Below are positions 1 through 5,911 of a stretch of 6,992 nucleotides of DNA, piece by piece (positions within the stretch are counted from its first letter, which is position 1; every line of letters begins with the position of its first letter). Made by a program: the position numbers and the translations under genes. The notes beneath the pieces were generated by a model, which saw only the letters and a list, made by a program, of their open reading frames with translations, ran no database searches and was not told the DNA's origin. The DNA is from Verrucomicrobiota bacterium (GTDB lineage: Bacteria > Verrucomicrobiota > Verrucomicrobiia > Verrucomicrobiales > DEV007). Location: assembly GCA_027618625.1 (NCBI GenBank), contig JAQCER010000175.1:1-6992 (forward strand). Reading direction: 5' to 3'.

Positions 1-2188
1 TGTTGTCGTCACCCGTGCCGTAGACCAACAGCAAGTCGCCCTTCAACTGATGCGCGTAGGTGATCGGTGATCCATCGATGTAGCCTTGGGGATTGTTCTC
101 GGGGCGGCCCATGTAGCGTTCTTGATAGATGGTGTCGTAGTAGCGTTGGTTGCTGACAAAGGAAACGGCCATGGCCATCTTGTAGAGATCGGGATAGCGG
201 AAGATGGCATTCAGACTCATCGAGCCGCCACCACTGACACCCCAGATGCCGACGCGTTCCGGATCGAGGTAAGGACGCTCGGCGAGTAGCGCCGTGACCG
301 CAGCAGCCTGATCAGCGGGAGCAAGAATGCCGATCTGACGGTGCACGCACTTGCGCCACTCGCGACCGCGCGGAGCGGGGGTGCCACGATTGTCGACGCA
401 CATGAGCACGTAACCTTCCTGGGCAAGGTAACGGTTCCACATGCGGCTACTCCAACTATCGACCACACTCTGCCCTGCTGGCTCTCCGTAGACGTGAAAC
501 AGCACGGGATACTTCTTCTCTGGATCAAAATCGGTCGGCTTCATGCACCAGCCGTCCAGCTCGACACCTTCCTCAATCTTCACGCGGAGCGCCTCGACGG
601 GAGGTTGCTCAAGTTTGGCCATCTTGTCGATCAACTCTGCGTTGTCCTCAATCACTTCGATCACTTTGTGCGATGGCAACTCCACCCACTGGCTCAGCGT
701 TGGCACATTGTAGGAAGAAAAGGTGTGCACGGCGCGCGATCCGTCGGGCGAGATGTTGTAGCGGTTGGTACCGTTGTAAGTATCGCCTTCGGGAGTGACA
801 CGCTTGAGATCGGAGCCGTCGATGCGGATGCTGTAGAGGTAGCTGCGAGTTGGTTCATCCGGAGCTGCGGAAAAGTAGAGCAACGGGGATGCTTCCCCCT
901 CCGCAGCAGGGATGACCTTGACCATTTCGATCACATCCATGCCATCGGGGGTGACCGCTGTCAGATCGAGACCAGCCGTGGTGGCGGCGTAAACGCGCTT
1001 CCATCCGCTTCGATCGCTGAACCAGAGGAATCGCCCGTCCTCCAGCCACTCGTAGGCGTAGTCGAGATCGATCCAGGCATCATCCACGTCTTCCAGAACC
1101 GGATAGAGCAGTGCACCAGGCTCGGGTAGATTGAAAAACTTGAGCGTGTTCTGTTCACGGTTCAACTGGCTGATGATAAGGTGCGGCGATGTCGCACCCT
1201 CGATCGGGGGCGACCAGTCAATCGCTGGAATATAGTGATCGCGGGCATCGCCTGGAACCGGAAGCTGGGCCGGCGGCGTGACTCCATTCGCAGATGCGAG
1301 CCACACCTGACAGATTGGATTCGTCTGCCCGGTTTTTGGATAATGATAGTACCGAACTTCCGGATAGAGGCCGTCGGTCATATTGACCAGTGGATAGGTG
1401 GGCACGCCCGCGTCATCGATGCGCCAGTAAGCGAGCCACTCGCTGTCAGGGCACCAGCGAAATCCCTTGTGCAGGCGGAATTCCTCTTCGTAGACCCAGT
1501 CAAATGTTGCATTCACCACGGTATCGGAACCGTCCTCGGTGATGGCGGTGATCTCAAAAGTCGTCGTGTCCTGAATATAGAGATTTCGCTCGCGGATGTA
1601 GGCGACTTTCCGACCGTCCGGGGAAAGTTCCGCAAACATCAACGACGCCGGGGCCGCATCATCACCGCCCAGCTTCCGCAATTCGCCTGAGCTGCGGTCG
1701 AGCAACCAGTAGTCGCCACGCGTGTTGCTGCGCCAGACGCGCTGAGAATTGGTGTAGATCAGGGCTTTGGAAAGATCTTCGGAAAAGCTGAAGGAATCGA
1801 TCCCGACAGGGGCCGATGCCCCGGGTGGAATCAAATCCGCCGCACGCACCATCACACTGGTTTCGCCGGTCGCCGGATCATGCTTGACGATGTCACTGCC
1901 GCAATCGTGCAACTCGGACGCTTCGAGTGTTGTGTAAGTGCCATCAGCCAACCAGTCCGGTGAGAGTCCTTCAGCGGTGTGCCATTGTTCGCCATCTAGG
2001 ACGTCATCGAGCGTAAGAACCGGGCGCGCTTCCTTTTCAATCTCTTCCTGGGGAGCCGGTGCGGATTCCTTTCCATCTGTTTCTTCGGCGGGTAAAACGG
2101 CAACTAGAAGCGATAGCTGGAAAACGCATGTGAAGACAAGCGAGCGGTGCTGACTGCGGTGGATCAGTTCGGTTGGTTCAGAGAGCAT
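1..2188 (-). CDS. Secreted dipeptidyl peptidase IV-like serine peptidase (S9B), C-terminus cut by window edge
   Basis: The gene reads leftwards from an ATG at 2188 and gives 729 complete codons before the left edge. The N-terminus has a signal peptide: a stretch with Arg/His residues, then a hydrophobic core (LVFTCVFQLSLLVAVLPA), then an acidic, Pro-rich linker. Residues about 130-500 look like the DPP-IV beta-propeller. They contain DWVYEEE at 230-236, matching the Glu pair that binds the substrate's free N-terminus in DPP-IV. The alpha/beta hydrolase domain follows. It has VYGEPAGQ with Y567 as the likely oxyanion tyrosine, the nucleophile motif GVSGGG with Ser652, YYDTIYQERYMG from 683, and GTGDDN with Asp727 as the triad Asp. 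The triad His should lie a few tens of residues beyond the edge. The family removes X-Pro or X-Ala dipeptides from peptide N-termini, so periplasmic or extracellular peptide breakdown is inferred. The usual GWSYGG is GVSGGG here. No Shine-Dalgarno is visible. The family call is strong; the substrate is not known. Confidence 0.93.
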   Translation of the reverse strand, partial: MLSEPTELIHRSQHRSLVFTCVFQLSLLVAVLPAEETDGKESAPAPQEEIEKEARPVLTLDDVLDGEQWHTAEGLSPDWLADGTYTTLEASELHDCGSDIVKHDPATGETSVMVRAADLIPPGASAPVGIDSFSFSEDLSKALIYTNSQRVWRSNTRGDYWLLDRSSGELRKLGGDDAAPASLMFAELSPDGRKVAYIRERNLYIQDTTTFEITAITEDGSDTVVNATFDWVYEEEFRLHKGFRWCPDSEWLAYWRIDDAGVPTYPLVNMTDGLYPEVRYYHYPKTGQTNPICQVWLASANGVTPPAQLPVPGDARDHYIPAIDWSPPIEGATSPHLIISQLNREQNTLKFFNLPEPGALLYPVLEDVDDAWIDLDYAYEWLEDGRFLWFSDRSGWKRVYAATTAGLDLTAVTPDGMDVIEMVKVIPAAEGEASPLLYFSAAPDEPTRSYLYSIRIDGSDLKRVTPEGDTYNGTNRYNISPDGSRAVHTFSSYNVPTLSQWVELPSHKVIEVIEDNAELIDKMAKLEQPPVEALRVKIEEGVELDGWCMKPTDFDPEKKYPVLFHVYGEPAGQSVVDSWSSRMWNRYLAQEGYVLMCVDNRGTPAPRGREWRKCVHRQIGILAPADQAAAVTALLAERPYLDPERVGIWGVSGGGSMSLNAIFRYPDLYKMAMAVSFVSNQRYYDTIYQERYMGRPENNPQGYIDGSPITYAHQLKGDLLLVYGTGDDN

Positions 2189-2291
2189 GACTGTTTGTTG
2201 ATTCGAAGCGTGCGTTTCCGTGTTTGAAGATACTCTATAAAAGCGGACTTGAGAACCTTGAAAACCGGTCCTGCTGCGGTATGCTCCGCCG
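2189..2291. promoter_or_regulatory. Divergent intergenic region with weak promoter-like boxes
   Basis: This 103-bp spacer separates the divergent peptidase gene and the gene at 2292, so it must serve both unless transcription enters from outside. For the minus strand, TTCTCA (2255-2250) and TATCTT (2232-2227) are 17 nt apart, each matching 4 of 6 sigma-70 consensus bases, and would leave a leader of about 30 nt. For the plus strand, TATAAA at 2236-2241 could be a -10 box, but no good -35 box lies upstream. No operator-like inverted repeat or riboswitch was recognised. Confidence 0.25.
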
Positions 2292-2999
2292 ATGCCATCG
2301 CTTTTAAAGCACATTGAGGGAACGTCGCCGTGCCCTTATCTCCCGATTCCTGTGCAAGTGCTGAACTCAGTTCACACGCGTAGCCTGGGGCGGGAACGCG
2401 GGCCGGTATTTTACCTGGCTGCTCTGGAGTATGCGCAATCACTCTGGCTTCAGGGGTTTCCCGCAAGGTCGTTGCTCTTGATCAATCGCGCACTGGGGGC
2501 AGAGATGTCTGGATCCGAAGCAGTCTTGCAAGACTGGCCATTGCCGTACGCGGCCGCGGCCTGGGTGATGGGACACCGCAGTGAAGATCAATTTGCAGGG
2601 AATCCGCGCAGACACTACCAGCACCTCGCAACGCGGATGGTCGAGCCAAGAAAGGAACTGCGCACCTGGCGAGCATGGGCGTGCTGGCACATGGCGCGCT
2701 CGATTTTCCCTGAATATCCGGCTGACGAGAAGCAAATCGCCGAGGAAGGAGTGATCGAGCCTGACCAAGCCACCATTTTTGGGGAACTGACACGACTCGG
2801 ACATCCTGGCGAAGCTGAACTCTGGAGCCGAGCCGCCAATGCTGAGGCTGGGAATTCTGGAGATCCTAACGTCTCCCCTGCCAGCGCCGCTGGGCGGTCC
2901 GCTCAAAGTGGCAACGGTTACACGGAGGATTGTAGTAACCGTACCAATGGGTCGGTTCACCAACGTAAGAGAAATTTCCATAGGGCGTGTAACGAGTAG
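2292..2999 (+). CDS. Uncharacterised Trp/Arg-rich protein; C-terminal end uncertain
   Basis: The reading frame gives 235 residues. Residues 1-185 look like a genuine cytoplasmic protein without signal peptide or membrane segment. Residues 37-70 are helical and TPR-like in character (YLAALEYAQSLWLQGFPARS). Residues 84-135 carry a dense conserved-looking stretch including LPYAAAAWVMG, GNPRRHYQHLATRM and ELRTWRAWACWHMAR. A further segment ends in GEAELW at 173-178. I have a vague recollection of similar unnamed proteins in Verrucomicrobiota but cannot assign a family or function. From about residue 186 the sequence becomes Ser/Gly/Asn-rich and unpatterned, and residues 192-235 lie opposite the coding sequence of the convergent gene. 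The natural end may therefore be earlier, with the tail a read-through. A one-frame shift near 2820-2838 would meet a TGA at 2843-2845. The ATG at 2292 is the first in this frame after a TGA at 2259, and no Shine-Dalgarno precedes it. Confidence 0.72.
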   Translation: MPSLLKHIEGTSPCPYLPIPVQVLNSVHTRSLGRERGPVFYLAALEYAQSLWLQGFPARSLLLINRALGAEMSGSEAVLQDWPLPYAAAAWVMGHRSEDQFAGNPRRHYQHLATRMVEPRKELRTWRAWACWHMARSIFPEYPADEKQIAEEGVIEPDQATIFGELTRLGHPGEAELWSRAANAEAGNSGDPNVSPASAAGRSAQSGNGYTEDCSNRTNGSVHQRKRNFHRACNE

Positions 3000-3570
3000 T
3001 GATCGTCGGGTATGCACCGCATCCGCAGCACTGGGTTCCATGGCTTTCTTTCTGCACTCGAGCGGTGCTGGTATTGAACTTCGACGACACACCTACCGCA
3101 CTGACACCAACAGGAACGGCCTTGCGCATGATGCGCTTCGTGGTGCGAACGGCGGCGGACCGAACTTCTGGCTTGCCTGATGCGACAGGGACAACCTTAT
3201 CGTTCTCTTTGGTGATAGCAGGGGCGGCATCGAGATCGAGATCCGATGACTCAACCCCATGCCCTGCAATGTCAGGAAGCAACCCGGTTTCCGGCGGCGC
3301 ACTGTGGCGGATGGGAGGTACCACTTCGCCCGTATGCCCTACTGCGCGACGCGTCGCGTCGTCCAATTCATAGAACGGAATCTTCGCGATCCCCTTGGAA
3401 TGTTTCACGATCACTCCGTCGGACTCGACATTCAAAATCTTGGCATTGGCGTAGTTTTCGCCCTCGATCGTTTGGATGGTGCCGATCGTGACTTCGGCGG
3501 TAGCGCTTGCCCCCAAAGCAATGGCCGCGAGCGAGGTAAAAATCCATGGAATCGCATTAGTGTGTCTCAT
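2866..3570 (-). CDS. Small secreted protein with SH3-like N-terminal module and Cys/Tyr-rich tail
   Basis: This is a 234-residue protein if read from the ATG at 3570. The frame stays open to an ATG at 3624, but the inner start puts a clean signal peptide at the N-terminus (MRHTN, then a hydrophobic core, then ASATA before EVT, cleavage near residue 25). Residues 27-78 resemble a short beta-strand module common in exported Verrucomicrobiota and Planctomycetota proteins, with ENYANAKILNVESDGV then HSKGIAKIPFYEL; its role is unknown. Residues 80-175 are low-complexity and probably disordered. The tail holds all five cysteines (C181, C182, C184, C217, C220) and many aromatics (YTPYGNFSYVGE, HWYGYYNPPC), followed by a basic C-terminus. 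A periplasmic or surface location is inferred. Metal binding or disulfide cross-linking by the cysteines is only a possibility. The last 134 bp overlap the convergent gene; the residue pattern in this tail looks real, more so than that of the opposing frame. Confidence 0.8.
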   Translation of the reverse strand: MRHTNAIPWIFTSLAAIALGASATAEVTIGTIQTIEGENYANAKILNVESDGVIVKHSKGIAKIPFYELDDATRRAVGHTGEVVPPIRHSAPPETGLLPDIAGHGVESSDLDLDAAPAITKENDKVVPVASGKPEVRSAAVRTTKRIMRKAVPVGVSAVGVSSKFNTSTARVQKESHGTQCCGCGAYPTITTRYTPYGNFSYVGEPTHWYGYYNPPCNRCHFERTAQRRWQGRR

Positions 3571-3716
3571 ATCGGATAATTTTGGCGCATTTTTGAGACC
3601 TGTCAACAAAATCATAATTTCCATTAGCGCCCGAGATTGTCACGAAGGGTGAAGTATTTCGGAGAAACTTGAGCCAAAGAGTGCCCGGACTTCGCGCGTT
3701 TAGTTAGTTAAGCACC
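3571..3716. other. Divergent intergenic spacer
   Basis: This 146-bp spacer lies between the minus-strand secreted protein and the plus-strand TraB-like gene. Apart from the minus-strand TTGACA promoter candidate, it holds a short TTAG-TTAG-TTAA run at 3700-3711 just before the plus-strand gene, including an in-frame TAG at 3705-3707. I could not pick a convincing plus-strand promoter or Shine-Dalgarno, and no strong inverted repeat was seen. Confidence 0.4.
3579..3606 (-). promoter_or_regulatory. Candidate promoter for the small secreted protein, possibly leaderless
   Basis: On the minus strand a perfect sigma-70 -35 box, TTGACA, lies at 3606-3601. A CAAAAT (4 of 6 to TATAAT) lies at 3584-3579 with a 16-nt spacer. 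Transcription would start within a few bases of the ATG at 3570, giving an mRNA with almost no leader. This fits the lack of a Shine-Dalgarno there. It also argues against the longer start at 3624, which would lie upstream of the promoter. The -10 box is weak, so this is tentative. Confidence 0.4.
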
Positions 3717-4856
3717 ATGAACACTGCTCCGCTGCCCCATTCGAGACGTACACGCCGGATTGACAACATTCCGCTGCCCCACGAGCGTTATCCCGTGTTA
3801 CCCAATCGATCCCTCTTACGTCGCACTCTCAGCCTGGGTGCGAGCTTTTCACTCAGCCTTGCACTCAGCCTTGCACTCAGCCTTGCACTCAGCCTTGCAC
3901 TCAGCTGTGCGCTCAGCTGTGCGCTCACTGCAGGCATTACCAGTGTGGCCTGCGCTCAGGAAGCTGTTCCTGACAAACCCACCAAACTACCAAAGGACTT
4001 GGAGGACCTTTCCGATTTCCTGCGGTTCAGCCAGGACGAAGCGCGAGGTCAGCTTGAAACGGCGATCGTCCAGTACGCAAACGCCTCTGGAAAAACCGTT
4101 GATCTCATTGGCGCCATTCACATTGCTGACACGGCTTACTTTGAAGCACTGAACCAGCGCATGGAGAAGTATGATGCGCTGCTCTATGAAATGGTCGGTG
4201 ACCCTGGTGAGCTGCAGGATGCTGAGCAACTTGCGGCCAACCAGAACCCGTTGCGAATGATCATGCGCATGGTGAAGGGCATGCTCAAGCTGGACTACCA
4301 ACTGGACGCCATCGACTACACTAAGAAGAACTTCGTCCACGCTGATCTGGACATGGAATCTTTCGCGGGCCTCATGGAAGAACGTGGCGAGAACCTGTTT
4401 ACGATCGTCCAGAACGCGATGCGCACCAGCGCTGCCAACAGCGAAGTGGGCACGACATCGGCAACCGCGACTCCGTTTGACCTGGCGCCACTGCTGGCTG
4501 CGCTGGGCAGCCCTGACAGCGCCAGCGCGCTCAAGCTGGTCGTCGCTGATCAAATTGACAAGACGGAACTGCTGCTCGATTCAGCAGAGACGGGAGAAGG
4601 CACCGTAATCCTGACGGAGCGGAACAAGCATGTGATGAAGATCCTCGACGAGCAGATCGCCGCCGGAAATTCGAAGCTGGGCGTCTTCTACGGCGCAGCG
4701 CATCTCCCCGATCTGGAACGCCGCCTTCGCCAAGGCGGCTATCAGAAAAAAGCCAGCGAATGGGTGACGGCCTGGAACATTCCAAAGCCACCAAAACCCG
4801 AACCGAAAGCTGAATCGGCAGAAGACGCACCTGCAACAGCTACCCCGCAGGAATAG
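3717..4856 (+). CDS. TraB/GumN (Tiki-like) family protein, exported, with repeat-built signal peptide
   Basis: This 379-residue protein has the landmarks of the TraB/PrgY/GumN/Tiki superfamily. These are a first GxxH motif (GAIH, 132-135), a conserved Glu in ALLYEM (E158), an ERN motif (301-303) and a second GxxH near the end (GAAH, 326-329). In Tiki proteins the equivalent His and Glu residues bind metal for proteolysis, so a metallopeptidase-like role outside the cytoplasm is possible; bacterial members are largely uncharacterised. The N-terminus is odd: about 40 residues rich in Arg and Pro (two PLPH copies), then a hydrophobic core of LALS/SCAL repeats, then a plausible signal peptidase I site (VACA before QEA, residue 80). 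A GTG at 3795 would give a more normal signal peptide and is a serious alternative start. The ATG used is the first after an in-frame TAG at 3705. The C-terminal tail, residues 355-379, is a Pro/Ala/Glu-rich low-complexity stretch. The stop overlaps the convergent gene by 17 bp. Confidence 0.85.
   Translation: MNTAPLPHSRRTRRIDNIPLPHERYPVLPNRSLLRRTLSLGASFSLSLALSLALSLALSLALSCALSCALTAGITSVACAQEAVPDKPTKLPKDLEDLSDFLRFSQDEARGQLETAIVQYANASGKTVDLIGAIHIADTAYFEALNQRMEKYDALLYEMVGDPGELQDAEQLAANQNPLRMIMRMVKGMLKLDYQLDAIDYTKKNFVHADLDMESFAGLMEERGENLFTIVQNAMRTSAANSEVGTTSATATPFDLAPLLAALGSPDSASALKLVVADQIDKTELLLDSAETGEGTVILTERNKHVMKILDEQIAAGNSKLGVFYGAAHLPDLERRLRQGGYQKKASEWVTAWNIPKPPKPEPKAESAEDAPATATPQE
3728..3781 (+). 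repeat. Pair of 12-bp direct repeats in the leader of the TraB-like gene
   Basis: TCCGCTGCCCCA occurs at 3728-3739 and again at 3770-3781, a 42-bp offset that is in frame. It encodes the two PLPH motifs in the N-terminal extension, each followed within a few residues by Arg. It could be a small duplication remnant or chance. Confidence 0.7.
3850..3933 (+). repeat. 12-bp minisatellite inside a signal-peptide coding region
   Basis: CACTCAGCCTTG occurs four times in perfect tandem (3850-3897). Two diverged copies follow, CACTCAGCTGTG (3898-3909) and CGCTCAGCTGTG (3910-3921), and then a partial CGCTCACTGCAG (3922-3933). The period of 12 keeps the reading frame and encodes a four-residue hydrophobic unit (Leu-Ser-Leu-Ala, later Leu-Ser-Cys-Ala). 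Together these form the hydrophobic core of the TraB-like protein's signal peptide. Exact nucleotide identity, not just amino-acid identity, points to recent slippage-type expansion. Confidence 0.95.
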
Positions 4857-5901
4857 GTCGCCACTTGCCCAGTGTGAATTCCCGGGCAGTGAAGCACCAG
4901 ATTAGCAGCTTTTTCCCAACAAGATAGTTGGGATTCTTGCGGGCAAAATCGCGTACCAGCCGGGCTCGGGCAGCATCGGCACCGGATGCCTTAACTGCGA
5001 TCTGGCTCAATGGAAAGCCGAACTGCTGCTGAAGGTGATCGGGAAGTCCAGCTCCGGTGCAGTGCATCTCACCACCTTCGCTGAAGACAAGAGTGTGGCT
5101 GTCCCCTAACAAAATCACAGGACTGTCATCGCTGGCTGGGACGGGGACAATTTTGCCGGCGCCTGAATCCTTACCCGCTTTCACTATTTCCAGTTTCTCT
5201 TCGGCTAAGCCAGCGAGACGCTCTTCTACGAGGTCGCCTTTGATCGAAAGAGTGGATTTCTCCCCGCGAACGATCCCGTGCGCAGCATTGGCAGCCGCCC
5301 ACGGTTGCCCTTGGTATAACGCATTGATCTCAGCCGCAACCAACTCACATGCCAGCGGAGACCAGTGCGTATCCTGCTCACAATAGAGTTTCTGCCCGTC
5401 AGCGATGCCCTTTTCGAAGATGGGTTCCAGATCCAGAACATTCACGCCCGCCGCCCGCAGTTGTTCGTAAAACGGCGCGGAGGCATAGACCCCGCCATCC
5501 TTCCGCGAGGAGGATTTGCGGAACTTCTCGGGGACCATCGCCGCCTTGGCAGGCACAGGAACCAACAGCAACTCGATGCCCTTCGCCTTTAAATCCTTAC
5601 TGTACTGAACAATCACCGGAGTGGGATCAGGCAGGTCAGCTTTGCCGGCCTTTTGCCAGAACTCGCCCTGCGCGACGTGCTCCAGTTCCCTGGCCAGGAA
5701 CAACCACTCTGGCGCATCTCCCTGCACCGAAAACCACTTCTTATCGGAAGCCGTGGCTCGCGCCTCCGCACAGGCTGCAGCAAACTTATCTGCCGCATCC
5801 CCGGCCCGGGAAATACCTTGAAGCCCCGTCAACAGTGACATCACTAACAGTGACACCCAGTTTGAAGACACAGGAAAGGATCGAAAAAATAGAGAGCGCA
5901 T
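4840..5901 (-). CDS. AlgX/AlgJ-like SGNH-family polysaccharide O-acetyltransferase, exported
   Basis: This is a 353-residue protein when started at the ATG at 5901, which gives a signal peptide (MRSLFFR, then a hydrophobic core of about 18 residues, cleavage near SRA at 31-33). The frame runs open to an ATG at 6165, but that extension lies over the upstream gene and is not protein-like. The catalytic signature is that of the AlgX/AlgJ SGNH-hydrolase-like domain: DTHW with Asp177 and His179, and LLGDSH with Ser268. The order and spacing are close to those I recall for Pseudomonas AlgX (D174, H176, S269). The C-terminal IWCFTAREFT also fits the family. Known members move acetyl groups onto exopolysaccharide (alginate in Pseudomonas) in the periplasm, working with a membrane MBOAT protein. 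The polymer here is unknown. There is no carbohydrate-binding module after the SGNH domain as in AlgX, so it is nearer AlgJ/AlgV in size. It starts 10 nt after the LamG gene's stop, indicating one operon. Confidence 0.9.
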   Translation of the reverse strand: MRSLFFRSFPVSSNWVSLLVMSLLTGLQGISRAGDAADKFAAACAEARATASDKKWFSVQGDAPEWLFLARELEHVAQGEFWQKAGKADLPDPTPVIVQYSKDLKAKGIELLLVPVPAKAAMVPEKFRKSSSRKDGGVYASAPFYEQLRAAGVNVLDLEPIFEKGIADGQKLYCEQDTHWSPLACELVAAEINALYQGQPWAAANAAHGIVRGEKSTLSIKGDLVEERLAGLAEEKLEIVKAGKDSGAGKIVPVPASDDSPVILLGDSHTLVFSEGGEMHCTGAGLPDHLQQQFGFPLSQIAVKASGADAARARLVRDFARKNPNYLVGKKLLIWCFTAREFTLGKWRPIPAG

Positions 5902-5911
5902 TGAGAAGGGT

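Noticed and set aside
341..1690. Long plus-strand open frames (341-1129 and 1181-1690) opposite the peptidase gene
   Set aside because: They are antisense shadows of a gene with clear family motifs, and their residue patterns resemble no protein.
2164..2466. Minus-strand 100-residue open frame spanning the 2189-2291 spacer
   Set aside because: It covers the start of the opposing gene, lacks protein-like patterning, and ends within the peptidase gene's first codons in another frame.
3571..3624. 18-residue extension of the small secreted protein from the ATG at 3624
   Set aside because: It would bury the signal peptide and would start upstream of the TTGACA box.
3760..3765. A second perfect TTGACA, on the plus strand within the TraB-like leader
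   Set aside because: No acceptable -10 box lies 16-18 nt downstream; the nearest, TTATCC, is 22 nt away.
3760..4152. Alternative frame across the minisatellite giving HSAL repeats (3760-4152)
   Set aside because: Any frame over a 12-bp repeat gives a peptide repeat, and only the 3717 frame continues into a recognisable domain.
4720..4739. Perfect 8-bp hairpin (GCCGCCTT, loop CGCC, AAGGCGGC) near the end of the TraB-like gene
   Set aside because: It is inside coding sequence more than 100 bp before the stop and has no T-run on the plus strand (A-rich follows), so it is not a normal terminator in either direction.
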